The notes under the pieces are model-generated. The model worked only from the letters and a program-made list of their open reading frames with translations. It searched no databases and had not been told where the DNA came from. Both the position numbers and the translations under genes were made by a program. DNA of 38,414 nt from a virus, in the IMG/VR virus record IMGVR_UViG_3300043431_000172, positions 1 to 38,414 of that record, one strand, 5' to 3'. Shown here in pieces: positions 17,347 to 23,930 of the stretch (position 1 is its first letter; each line of letters starts with the position of its first letter).

Positions 17347-17822
17347 TGTCCGACTGGCAGACCATCTACGCTGTCGCCTTCATGGTGGCCTTTGTGCTGG
17401 GTCGGCCTGAGCGATGGGTGGTCGCGGTCATGGCCGTAAACTTCCTCGGGTCCAGCGCATTGGGCGCCGATCTGCTGCTGGTCGGCATTCTGGACCTGAT
17501 CTGCGTCACTGTCCTGATCGGGCAATCGCGCGAGGGCAACATCGTGGCCGCGCTCTATGTGCTGATGCTGCCGATTTACGTCGCGGCGTCGCATTTCGGG
17601 TGGGGTAATGGCACAACCGGGGGTATAGTCGAGGCCATCGGGTATGTGCAAATTCTGGTGGCCACAAATGTCCTTGGAGGATTGGGCGGTCGCAATCGCC
17701 CTGCTGATCGACGGCGCCTTGGCTCTGTCGGTCATTTGGCTGGGGGCGAAGTGGTGGCGCGGCAGTTTGCTGCGCAGGGTGTGGCGCGCGATCCTGCGCG
17801 CAATCGGCAAATCGGCGGGTGA
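17346..17822 (+). CDS. integral membrane protein, lysis-cassette position
   Basis: The first about 115 residues contain four hydrophobic segments: IYAVAFMVAFVLG, WVVAVMAVNFLGSSALGADL with LLLVGILDLICVTVLIG, and IVAALYVLMLPIYVAASHFG with IGYVQILVATNVLGG. Residues beyond about 115 (GRNRPADRRRLG onward) look like an out-of-frame reading of the next gene, which starts inside it at 17668. The natural C-terminus was therefore probably near 17690, and a stop codon or the frame may have been lost. A holin or holin-antagonist role is inferred from topology and location only. Confidence 0.6.
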   Translation: MSDWQTIYAVAFMVAFVLGRPERWVVAVMAVNFLGSSALGADLLLVGILDLICVTVLIGQSREGNIVAALYVLMLPIYVAASHFGWGNGTTGGIVEAIGYVQILVATNVLGGLGGRNRPADRRRLGSVGHLAGGEVVARQFAAQGVARDPARNRQIGG

Positions 17823-17826
17823 GTGA
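17668..17826 (+). CDS. small membrane protein, holin-like candidate
   Basis: A 52-residue protein beginning MSLEDWAVAIALLIDGALAL. It has one long or two short hydrophobic helices followed by a strongly basic amphipathic tail (KWWRGSLLRRVWRAILRAIG). An ATG 24 bases upstream (17644) is possible but gives a polar Trp/Cys-rich start. The basic tail after a membrane helix is typical of small phage holins and membrane-disrupting peptides. It overlaps the preceding gene by about 155 bases and the next by TGATG. Confidence 0.6.
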   Translation: MSLEDWAVAIALLIDGALALSVIWLGAKWWRGSLLRRVWRAILRAIGKSAGE

Positions 17827-18005
17827 TGGGAAAAGATGGTGAGCACGATCCCGAGGTTCTGGAATTGCGGATAAAGTCGCTTGAGGACTGGCGCGATGAG
17901 CAGAAAGAGACACAATCGCGGATCATATGGGCGTTTCTCGCGGCGGCCGGATTGCTGATCTGGGAGCCGATCAAACGCATTCTGTCGAGTGGGGGCGGGC
18001 AATGA
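17826..18005 (+). CDS. tail-anchored small membrane protein
   Basis: A 59-residue product with a charged, coiled-coil-like N-terminal half (ELRIKSLEDWRDEQKETQSR) and a C-terminal hydrophobic helix (IIWAFLAAAGLLIWEPI). The layout resembles hemolysin XhlA-type accessory lysis proteins, which are also about 60-90 residues with a C-terminal anchor. It overlaps both neighbours (TGATG upstream, ATGA downstream), consistent with a co-translated lysis set. Confidence 0.6.
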   Translation: MGKDGEHDPEVLELRIKSLEDWRDEQKETQSRIIWAFLAAAGLLIWEPIKRILSSGGGQ

Positions 18006-18124
18006 CGACGAAGCTGGTTCTGGCGGCGCTGGTCTTGGCCGCCGCCTTTCGTGTGGTGGTGCTTGACGTGGCGCAGATCGCCGCGCCCGCGCCCGCAGTT
18101 GGCACTGCTGAGGTGACGGAATGA
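18002..18124 (+). CDS. 40-aa membrane-anchored peptide, spanin-like candidate
   Basis: Short open frame MTTKLVLAALVLAAAFRVVV followed by a polar Ala/Pro-rich tail (APAPAVGTAEVTE). A single N-terminal membrane anchor with the remainder presumably periplasmic, immediately upstream of the endolysin with an ATGA overlap. Position and topology would suit a minimal lysis accessory protein or an inner-membrane spanin remnant; no sequence family was recognised. Confidence 0.5.
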   Translation: MTTKLVLAALVLAAAFRVVVLDVAQIAAPAPAVGTAEVTE

Positions 18125-18744
18125 GCAAGGGCATCCATCAAATTCAAATGGGGACGCGGGAACTCGGTTACGATCCGGGGCCGCTGGACGGGCTTTGGGG
18201 GCCACGCACGCTGGCCGCAATGCAGGCGGTCATCGCAGCACGCGGGCAGCCGAAAACCTCCGACGATCTGCCGTGGATGGTCCGCGCCAAGAAGGTGATG
18301 GGGATGCACGAGCGGGCTGACAATGCCGCGCTGAAGGCGTTCTTGAAGTCGGACGGTGCCACACTGGGCGACCCGGCCGAACGCCCGTGGTGCGGCGATT
18401 TTGTCGAGACGTGCATCGCCTTGACGCTGGCGAACGAAGAGTTCCCCGGCGATCTTGGCGATAACCGATACTGGGCGCGCAACTGGTTGCTGTTCGGGCG
18501 CGAGACCGCACCGACATATGGCGCGGTGCTGGTGTTCAGCCGCGACGGCGGCGGGCATGTCGGCTTCTGCGCAGGGGCTGACAGCACGTCCTTTGCCGTC
18601 TTGGGCGGCAACCAGTCCGACCGCGTCAGTGTGGCGCGCATCGCCCGCGACCGGCTGCTTGGCGCGCGCTGGCCGATGACCTTCCCGACGCGACCGATCC
18701 ATCTCCCCAGCGCGACCGGCGCGCTGTCAACAAACGAGGCTTGA
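18121..18744 (+). CDS. endolysin with peptidoglycan-binding and CHAP-like (TIGR02594) domains
   Basis: Degrades host peptidoglycan for release. In the 207-residue product, residues 1-40 form a short peptidoglycan-binding motif (ELGYDPGPLDGLWGPRTLAA). From about 55 a TIGR02594/CHAP-like cysteine amidase-peptidase domain follows, with the nucleophile in PWCGDFVE (Cys91) and the base in GGHVGF (His146), followed by LGGNQSDRVSV. No signal peptide is seen, so export depends on the holin. It sits directly before a holin-like gene and after three small membrane proteins. Confidence 0.9.
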   Translation: MSKGIHQIQMGTRELGYDPGPLDGLWGPRTLAAMQAVIAARGQPKTSDDLPWMVRAKKVMGMHERADNAALKAFLKSDGATLGDPAERPWCGDFVETCIALTLANEEFPGDLGDNRYWARNWLLFGRETAPTYGAVLVFSRDGGGHVGFCAGADSTSFAVLGGNQSDRVSVARIARDRLLGARWPMTFPTRPIHLPSATGALSTNEA

Positions 18745-18746
18745 CC

Positions 18747-18977
18747 ATGACATCTCGTGACCTTCCCGTGCTGCCGTTTTGGCAGGCGCGGTCCTTTTGG
18801 GCTGCCCTGATGGCAGTGATTGCCCCCATCGCCGCGATGGCCGGCATTAATTGGCCGTGGGTGTCTGACCCTGCCACCGTCGATCGGATCATGCAGGTTG
18901 TCGGCGCCATCTCTGCCGCCATCGCGTGGCAGCAGCGCACTGCCCCGAACTTCCGCCTCGGCCTGCGCCGCAGCTAA
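18747..18977 (+). CDS. holin-like protein with two hydrophobic segments
   Basis: A 76-residue product. GAGG at 18736-18739 selects the ATG at 18747 over the TTG at 18741. Two hydrophobic stretches are seen (FWAALMAVIAPIAAMAG and IMQVVGAISAAIAW), separated by a short polar loop, with a basic C-terminus (NFRLGLRRS). This matches class II holin topology and is next to the endolysin. A pore-forming role is inferred from topology and order. Confidence 0.75.
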   Translation: MTSRDLPVLPFWQARSFWAALMAVIAPIAAMAGINWPWVSDPATVDRIMQVVGAISAAIAWQQRTAPNFRLGLRRS

Positions 18978-18997
18978 CCGTCAACAGGAGCCCCATC

Positions 18998-19243
18998 ATG
19001 GCCGACCAATTCCAAACCCACGCCAAGCCCCGCCCCGCGTCTGCGAGCCGTCACGTCGCCATCACCACGGGCACGCTGACGGATGTTCCCGACGCGATCT
19101 GCTGCCTGACGGCCGGGAGCCTGACCGTCACTGACAGCGTCGGCACCGCAATCACCTATCCGATGGCGGCCGGGCAGGTGGTCGATCTGCGCATGTCTGT
19201 CTTTACCGTCGTCAGCGGCACCTTTGTTGCCTGGTATCTCTGA
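18998..19243 (+). CDS. small spike-base-like structural protein
   Basis: An 81-residue beta-rich protein with a clean AGGAG ribosome binding site at 18986-18990. The pattern SRHVAITTGTLTDVPDAICC, then SLTVTDSVGT, PMAAGQVVDLRMSVFTV and closing FVAWYL resembles the short domain of the gene-transfer-agent spike base protein family (RCAP_Rcc01079 type), which presents a fibre on the head vertex. It is followed without gap by a fibre-like gene, mirroring the two-gene spike arrangement in Rhodobacter gene transfer agents. The similarity is by eye only. Confidence 0.65.
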   Translation: MADQFQTHAKPRPASASRHVAITTGTLTDVPDAICCLTAGSLTVTDSVGTAITYPMAAGQVVDLRMSVFTVVSGTFVAWYL

Positions 19244-20427
19244 TGATCGGGATCGGGATCGGGATCGGTGCGCGGCGAGGGGGCAGCGTCTCCATCCCCG
19301 CCCTGCTCTTCGCCAACGGCGAGCCGGGCGCGTGGTATGACCCGTCCGACCTGAGCACACTGTTTCAGGACAGCGCAGGAACAACCCCCGTCACGGCGGC
19401 GGGGCAACCTGTTGGGCTGATGCTGGACGTGTCGCAAGGGCTGGTGCTTGGGCCGGAACTGGTCACCAATGGCACGTTCGATGCCAACACGACCGGGTGG
19501 ACGCTTTCGAGCGGCAGTGCGTCGGTGTCGTCTGGCCAAGTGACAATATCCGGGGCGTCAACTCGGTATCTCACGCAAGCGTTTGCTACTGTAGTGGGCC
19601 AAAGCTACAAACTTTCTGGCACAATAGTTACGTCAGGGGCCACATTTAACGCGATCAGAAAAGCCGACGATATTGTGGCATCCAGCAATGTTGTCACGTT
19701 CATTTCGACGGTAGGGACTGGCTCGGGGTTCTTCACTGCCACGGCTACAACCAGTTACATTGTGTTACAGGTAAACGACGCTGGGGCATGTACTTTCGAC
19801 AACGTGTCCGTGCGCCTTCTCCCCGGCAACCACTTCACCCAACCCACTGCCGCATCGCGCCCGACCTATCAGACAGACGGCACGCTGCATTGGCTGGCCT
19901 TCGACGGCGTGGACGACTTCATGGTTTCCCCGATCATCACACCCGGCACCAATAAGGTTCAGATGTTCGCGGGGGTGCGGAAACTGTCGGACGCGGCGGC
20001 GGGGGTGGTATTCGAACACGGCCCAAGCGTGGCGGCGAATGCTGGTTCTGCTGGTCTCTACGCGCCCGCAACGGCGGCGGCAAACTACACGTTCGGAAGC
20101 CGGGGCAGCGCGGCGAAAGTTAACGCCAGCTATACCAATGCGGCGGTTGCCGCCCCGCATACGGCTATCCTCACCGGGCTTGGCGACATTGCAGGCGACA
20201 GCACCATCTTGCAGGTCAACGGGGTGCAGGTTGCAATCGCCGCGACAGATCAGGGCACGGGCAACTATCTGGCTTATCAAGCCTACCTTGGCATCCGAGA
20301 CAGTTCGGCATATTGCCTCAACGGGTTGTTCTACGGCGGGGGTGTTCGCTTTGGCCCGAACCTGTCGGCCGCCACCATTGCGCAGGTCGAGGCGACCCTC
20401 GCGCAGAAATCGGGGGCCACACTATGA
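19243..20427 (+). CDS. spike/fibre protein with inserted carbohydrate-binding-like domain
   Basis: A 394-residue probable virion surface protein. It starts with an Ile-Gly repeat (encoded by four ATCGGG units), then a conserved LLFANGEPGAWYDPSDLSTL motif found in phage structural proteins. Residues about 67-190 form a CBM4/9-like jelly roll (LVTNGTFDANTTGWTLSSG to FDNVSVRLLPGNH). Residues about 200-394 form a concanavalin/LamG-like domain (HWLAFDGVDDFMVSP to YGGGVRFG). DNA for the jelly-roll insert (about 19530-19800) is visibly richer in A+T than its surroundings, suggesting recent acquisition. It probably binds surface glycans. Confidence 0.75.
   Translation: MIGIGIGIGARRGGSVSIPALLFANGEPGAWYDPSDLSTLFQDSAGTTPVTAAGQPVGLMLDVSQGLVLGPELVTNGTFDANTTGWTLSSGSASVSSGQVTISGASTRYLTQAFATVVGQSYKLSGTIVTSGATFNAIRKADDIVASSNVVTFISTVGTGSGFFTATATTSYIVLQVNDAGACTFDNVSVRLLPGNHFTQPTAASRPTYQTDGTLHWLAFDGVDDFMVSPIITPGTNKVQMFAGVRKLSDAAAGVVFEHGPSVAANAGSAGLYAPATAAANYTFGSRGSAAKVNASYTNAAVAAPHTAILTGLGDIAGDSTILQVNGVQVAIAATDQGTGNYLAYQAYLGIRDSSAYCLNGLFYGGGVRFGPNLSAATIAQVEATLAQKSGATL
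19246..19269 (+). repeat. hexanucleotide tandem repeat in spike gene start
   Basis: Four ATCGGG-type units (the last ends GGT) encode Ile-Gly four times directly after the start codon. Copy-number change would alter the N-terminus without breaking the frame. Confidence 0.85.
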
Positions 20428-20732
20428 CCAGCCTTGTCATTCTCGCCCCCGACGCGCTGCGCGAAGCCGCGAACAAGCTGGCCGAGGCCACCGGCTGGGG
20501 GCCTGACAACCTTGCCCGGCGCCTTGTTGACGCCAAGGGCTGGGTCTGGTGGGGGTGCCGGGCCGAGGCGTCCCCCGCCGATCTGGCGCGGTTCGCGGCC
20601 CCGTCCGATGAGGCGGCGCCCGTCGTAAAGGCGCTGGTGCTGGACACGTCCGATACGCTGTCAGGCTTCGACCACTGGCAGACGGTGTTGCAGGCCCACG
20701 GCCTGCGGATGGCGGATGATGAGGCGCCCTGA
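20424..20732 (+). CDS. hypothetical protein, 102 aa
   Basis: A soluble protein of unknown family beginning TSLVILAPDALREAANKLAE, with GWVWWGCRAEASPADL in the middle and an acidic C-terminus. Its ATG overlaps the stop of the spike/fibre gene, so it is co-translated with it. A virion-associated or fibre-assembly role is possible from position, but nothing in the sequence proves it. Confidence 0.6.
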   Translation: MTSLVILAPDALREAANKLAEATGWGPDNLARRLVDAKGWVWWGCRAEASPADLARFAAPSDEAAPVVKALVLDTSDTLSGFDHWQTVLQAHGLRMADDEAP

Positions 20733-21123
20733 CCCCTACGGGCTGGCCTTCGTCGCCGTGATCCTCGCCCCGTGGCTCTTTCTGGCGTGGCTGCTCGCCG
20801 GGCCACGGGCGGAAACGATCTGGCTCGATCAGGGCGGACTTGTCCGCGAACGGGCAGTGCAAATTGCCACATCAGGCCCGGTCGAGATTGCCGGGCTTTG
20901 CGCAAGCGCCTGCACGATGCACCTGCGGAACGGCTGCGTCTACCCCGGCGCTGTGCTGGTGTTTCACGGGCCGCGAACGGTGGCGCGGTTCGATGAGTGG
21001 TCAGCCTTTATGGCGTCCTACTATCCCTCGGCCATCGCCGCGTGGTTCATGGCAACCGGCCGATGGGGCGAATACCGCATGACCGGCGCGCAGGCGGTCC
21101 AGTTGGGCGCGCGGGGGTGTTGA
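20719..21123 (+). CDS. membrane-anchored ClpP/serine-protease-like protein
   Basis: A 134-residue protein with an N-terminal membrane anchor or signal (FVAVILAPWLFLAWLLAG), then a short ClpP/crotonase-like segment: VEIAGLCASACTMHLRNGC with a possible nucleophile Ser63, and AVLVFHGPR with His83. The pattern G-x-C-x-S-A-C-T followed by F-H-G is that of periplasmic ClpP-like proteins seen in alphaproteobacterial genomes. The domain is much shorter than a full ClpP. Last gene of the late operon; it overlaps its neighbour and is followed by the convergent terminator. Envelope-related or superinfection roles are speculative. Confidence 0.6.
   Translation: MRRPDPYGLAFVAVILAPWLFLAWLLAGPRAETIWLDQGGLVRERAVQIATSGPVEIAGLCASACTMHLRNGCVYPGAVLVFHGPRTVARFDEWSAFMASYYPSAIAAWFMATGRWGEYRMTGAQAVQLGARGC
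21106..21121 (+). repeat. 16-bp direct repeat, copy 1
   Basis: GGCGCGCGGGGGTGTT occurs here at the 3' end of the last late gene and again, identically, at 21223-21238 across the terminator. The copies are 117 bases apart. Confidence 0.85.
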
Positions 21124-21182
21124 CGCCGGGGCGCATTGTCGGCTAAGCTGCCAGCGCAACCTTGATTCGCAACGCGAATTTG

Positions 21183-21219
21183 AAAGGCCCGTGACCCTCA
21201 GGTTGCGGGCCTTTTGCTT
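21183..21219. terminator. bidirectional intrinsic terminator between convergent operons
   Basis: Perfect 9-bp stem AAAGGCCCG (21183-21191) with CGGGCCTTT (21206-21214), 14-base loop, followed by TTGCTTT. The A-rich 5' arm supplies a short T run on the other strand, so it can stop both the rightward late operon and the leftward operon. Confidence 0.85.
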
Positions 21220-21222
21220 TCT

Positions 21223-21238
21223 GGCGCGCGGGGGTGTT
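21223..21238 (+). repeat. 16-bp direct repeat, copy 2
   Basis: Identical to 21106-21121. This copy overlaps the stop codon region of the last leftward gene (TAA on the - strand at 21237-21239). Confidence 0.85.
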
Positions 21239-21590
21239 AGGTTAGCCAGACCTCACCAGGCGGAACGTCAGGGTCGAAGTCTGCTACCACGTCCCGCTCT
21301 GCAAACCACTGCGCCCGTGGCCCCTTGCCGTCGCACCAATCCACCCGCAACCCGCCTGCCCTGATCTGGCCGTGGGCAAGCGCGCCGAAAGCGTAAAGGC
21401 CGGCGCGGGCTTTTGTGATCGGCGGCGGTCCTAGGTATGCCGTGATCGCCGCCGATGGGTCATAGGTGGCGGATGGGGTGATTGGCCGGGTTCGTTCACG
21501 CGCCCGCCGGCAGAGAGCGTCCTGCACCCGCATGTAGGCTTCCTCGGGGCTGCAATCGTCGCAGCGGATTTTGATCGGGTCAGCGGTCAT
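21237..21590 (-). CDS. hypothetical protein, 117 aa
   Basis: Last gene of the leftward operon. The product starts TADPIKIRCDDCSPEEAYMR, with a Cys-x-x-Cys pair, and continues DALCRRARERTRPITPS and YLGPPPITKARAGLYAFGAL. No family was recognised. An alternative ATG at 21644 would add a Cys-rich stretch (RCRCGG) and place the start at the end of the upstream gene; the spacing of a GGGGG run before that ATG makes this possible. Found beside other small accessory genes, so a host-takeover or accessory role is plausible but unproven. Confidence 0.6.
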   Translation of the reverse strand: MTADPIKIRCDDCSPEEAYMRVQDALCRRARERTRPITPSATYDPSAAITAYLGPPPITKARAGLYAFGALAHGQIRAGGLRVDWCDGKGPRAQWFAERDVVADFDPDVPPGEVWLT

Positions 21591-21636
21591 GTCAGCCCCA
21601 CCACATCTGCATCTGTCAGCGCGCCCTTGATGTGGC

Positions 21637-21894
21637 CTAGGCATCTGTCACCCCCAATCCTGCCGCCGTCAGAAAGCCCCTGAATCCTGCAAGGCAAGCG
21701 TTCTTGGCAGCCTGCTCTGTGCGCGCCTGCCCATCGCGGGCGAACGTGTCGCGTGTCACCCAGAGGCGCCACGCCCATTGGCCCGGTGGATCCCCGACTG
21801 GCGGGAACACCGCGCCGACATCGACCGTGCCGCAGCGCAGCAGCATCCGGCCGCCTGGGTAGGCTGAGGGTATGAAGCGAAGGGTGTCAGGCAT
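21637..21894 (-). CDS. hypothetical protein, 85 aa
   Basis: A small protein reading RFIPSAYPGGRMLLRCGTVD, then VGAVFPPVG, a Trp-rich WAWRLWVT strand, and a C-terminal helix EQAAKNACLAGFRGFLTAAG. It looks like a compact alpha/beta domain and codes cleanly, unlike the other frames here. No function is recognised. Overlaps the zinc-ribbon gene upstream by eight bases, so it is translated in series with it. Confidence 0.65.
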   Translation of the reverse strand: MPDTLRFIPSAYPGGRMLLRCGTVDVGAVFPPVGDPPGQWAWRLWVTRDTFARDGQARTEQAAKNACLAGFRGFLTAAGLGVTDA

Positions 21895-22243
21895 TGCGCT
21901 GCCTCTGTTTTCTGGCGGCCTTGACCTTGGCGCGCTTCTGCGTGGTCTCGGGCTTCTGGCCGCGCAGCTTCCATGGGGCGTGCTTGTCGAACCTGCGCTG
22001 GCGGGTGTTCACCGCCGCCTGATAGGCCGCCCACCACTCCCTTTGCGCCGCTTGGTATTGCTCATACCGCGCCTCGCTCACGTTGCCGTCGCCCCCGCAG
22101 ACCGGGCACGTCCGCTCGCCATAGTTCATGCAGACGCATAGATCGCCGCCGCAGTGGCAGTCGATATGCCCCCAGCCATCGCACTTGGGGCACGGGAAAT
22201 CGTCGCCGTATTCGTCCGGGTAAAGGTCGTCGAGGTCAGGCAT
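21887..22243 (-). CDS. zinc-ribbon (DnaJ-type Cys-rich) protein, 118 aa
   Basis: Residues 18-49 contain four Cys pairs: CPKC (18/21), HIDCHC (29/31), CVC (36/38) and CPVC (46/49), with Gly spacing as in DnaJ-type or anti-TRAP-like zinc ribbons, enough for two zinc sites. The remainder is a basic helical tail (ARYEQYQAAQREWWAAYQAA, then KRAKVKAARKQRQR) suited to RNA or DNA binding. The ATG at 22243 was chosen because upstream residues are Arg/Ser-rich filler and the start overlaps the ASCH gene end. Confidence 0.7.
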   Translation of the reverse strand: MPDLDDLYPDEYGDDFPCPKCDGWGHIDCHCGGDLCVCMNYGERTCPVCGGDGNVSEARYEQYQAAQREWWAAYQAAVNTRQRRFDKHAPWKLRGQKPETTQKRAKVKAARKQRQRNA

Positions 22244-22628
22244 CGGCGCCCCCTTGCCACTTGAAGAACCCCAGGGCGCCCTTGACCGGAATGAACGGCA
22301 CCGCGCGTGAGTTGCGCAGGACAAAGCCATAGCGGCCGAAGAACCACGGGCTGTCGCTCGCCTCGACACAGCCGACGACCTCGGCCACGCCGATGATGCC
22401 GCCGCGATGCAGGCTGGGCGCGGCGGGCGTGCTGGCGCCGGTCAGGCGCGAGATGAAATAGGCAGCCTCGGACCATTCGGCTCGCGTCATCCCGGCACTG
22501 GCATGGATCGCGACCGGCCCGCGAAAGCGGGTTGGCCAGTCGCGGTTCTCGATGTCCTTGCCCGCTGCGATGACCGCCCAAGCCCACGGCTGGCGGATCG
22601 ACAGGGCGAGCGGCGGCAGGTCAGGCAT
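22236..22628 (-). CDS. ASCH-domain protein
   Basis: A 130-residue protein with the ASCH/PUA-like signature LALSIRQPWAWAVIAAGKDI at residues 7-26, ENRDWPTRFRGPVAIHAS next, the GGIIGVAEVVGC strand and a C-terminal G-x-x-G-F-F-K-W element. ASCH domains bind RNA or modified nucleotides, and related proteins act on tRNA or modified DNA bases. Adjacent to a cytosine methyltransferase and a DUF5131 gene, which suggests a nucleic-acid-modification island; the exact substrate is unknown. It overlaps both neighbours by eight bases. Confidence 0.85.
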   Translation of the reverse strand: MPDLPPLALSIRQPWAWAVIAAGKDIENRDWPTRFRGPVAIHASAGMTRAEWSEAAYFISRLTGASTPAAPSLHRGGIIGVAEVVGCVEASDSPWFFGRYGFVLRNSRAVPFIPVKGALGFFKWQGGADA

Positions 22629-23778
22629 CGGCGCCCCCCGGCATCTGGTCCCACGTCCTGCCGTCGAGGTCGCGACCGGCGGCCTTTTTGCCGACGCGGA
22701 ACATGGTCATCGGCTCCGGCCCCGCAAAGGCGCCCGCTGGCATCGTGTGAAACCCGTTCGCCTCGCCGATGGGAATCGCTTGTCCGTCGATGTGCAAACA
22801 GGCGGACGCTACGCGGCACCGACGCGACGCATCGGGGTGATCGGCTGGTGCGGGGTGATAAAGATCGTCCCCGTCCGTGTCTGCCATCTGGCAGCATGGC
22901 TGCCACTCCCCCCACTGCTTGAAGAAGAACGGCACCCCCGCCGCGACGCACTGGTCGCGCAGGGACCGCGCCCAATCGGGGTGCATCGGGCGCGCGCCGG
23001 GGCCGCTCTCGCCGCCGCAGATGACCCAATCGAGCCAAGGCTGCATGTTGCCAGAGTGCTTTACCCAGCCGCGACGGGCGACCGAGCCTATCGGCTTGCC
23101 CCATGTCGTCAACTGCAATGGTCCGTCAGCCTCGGCACCTTCCCAATAGACCGGAATGCCTTTTGACGCACCAAGGTCCACCGGCCCCAAAAGCGGCTCG
23201 CAGGACAGGAACCGCACCGCCGCCGGGGTGGCCAGCAGGTGCGGGATGCGCGCGTTGGCGGTGGCCTGATCCTCGATCGACGTGCCGAGCCAGACGTTCG
23301 GGAGGGCGATCGGCAGTGGGCCGGGGTCGCCTTGGCCCATCTTTTCCGCCGCCTGACGGATGCCGACCGGGATGCAAGTTCCGCCGTGCCCAAGATACGC
23401 GCGCGCCCGCTCGGGCCGCTTGGTCAGCACCTGAAAAGTGTGCTGCGGCGCCAGCGCCATGACCGCAAACACCCGGTCGATCCATTCGTCGGGCACTCTT
23501 TCATGGAACAGGTCGCCGTGGGCGCAGACAAAGATCAGCCGCGGGCGGCCCCAGCGCAGCGGCTGGTCGAGCCATTGCTCGTTGAGCCGGACATCTCCGG
23601 TCCAGACCGGGCGCCCGCCGCTCTCGCGCGTCAGGCCGGCCCGCGACAGGTGGTTGCGCAGCCGGGTCGCGGCCAGCCCCATCGCGTAGCAGTTGGTGCA
23701 ACCTGCGCTGACCATCGTGCAACCCGTGATCGGGTTCCAGGTCGCGTCGGTCCACTCGATGTTGCTGTTTTCAGCCAT
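22621..23778 (-). CDS. DUF5131 (phage Gp37/Gp68) family protein
   Basis: A 385-residue protein with the diagnostic start NIEWTDATWNPITGCTMVSA and three cysteines (Cys20, Cys27, Cys30) in C-x6-C-x2-C-Y-A form, followed by the conserved LIFVCAHGDLFHERVPDEWI, VLTKRPERA, NVWLGTSIEDQATANARIP, FLSCEPLLGPVDL and WVICGGESGPGARP segments. The family is common in temperate phages, and its biochemical role is still unsettled; the Cys cluster suggests a metal or iron-sulfur site. Start at 23778 chosen by the TGATG overlap with the 37-residue membrane peptide. Confidence 0.92.
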   Translation of the reverse strand: MAENSNIEWTDATWNPITGCTMVSAGCTNCYAMGLAATRLRNHLSRAGLTRESGGRPVWTGDVRLNEQWLDQPLRWGRPRLIFVCAHGDLFHERVPDEWIDRVFAVMALAPQHTFQVLTKRPERARAYLGHGGTCIPVGIRQAAEKMGQGDPGPLPIALPNVWLGTSIEDQATANARIPHLLATPAAVRFLSCEPLLGPVDLGASKGIPVYWEGAEADGPLQLTTWGKPIGSVARRGWVKHSGNMQPWLDWVICGGESGPGARPMHPDWARSLRDQCVAAGVPFFFKQWGEWQPCCQMADTDGDDLYHPAPADHPDASRRCRVASACLHIDGQAIPIGEANGFHTMPAGAFAGPEPMTMFRVGKKAAGRDLDGRTWDQMPGGADA

Positions 23779-23891
23779 CACAATACCCCCATGATCCAGA
23801 GCCAGCCTATCGCCCATGGCGCGGCGACGGTCGGGCCAAGCAACGCCGCCCAGACCAGAGCAGTGAACCAGTCGTTCTCGGCCCGCGTCAT
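23778..23891 (-). CDS. 37-aa membrane peptide
   Basis: Short frame ATG (23891) to TGA (23778-23780) translating to MTRAENDWFTALVWAALLGP and then TVAAPWAIGWLWIMGVL: a Trp-rich double hydrophobic segment. The stop overlaps the ATG of the DUF5131 gene in the TGATG style used throughout this operon, which supports a real, co-translated gene. No ribosome binding site was identified. Function unknown. Confidence 0.5.
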   Translation of the reverse strand: MTRAENDWFTALVWAALLGPTVAAPWAIGWLWIMGVL

Positions 23892-23930
23892 GCCGCCACC
23901 TGCATCGCGTAGCCGCCCCACTGGTCGGCC

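Noticed and set aside
21587-21778. Small - strand frame whose stop overlaps the next ATG (ATGA).
   Set aside because: Most of it lies out of frame within the 85-residue gene and reads as a shadow; no suitable start near its unique part.
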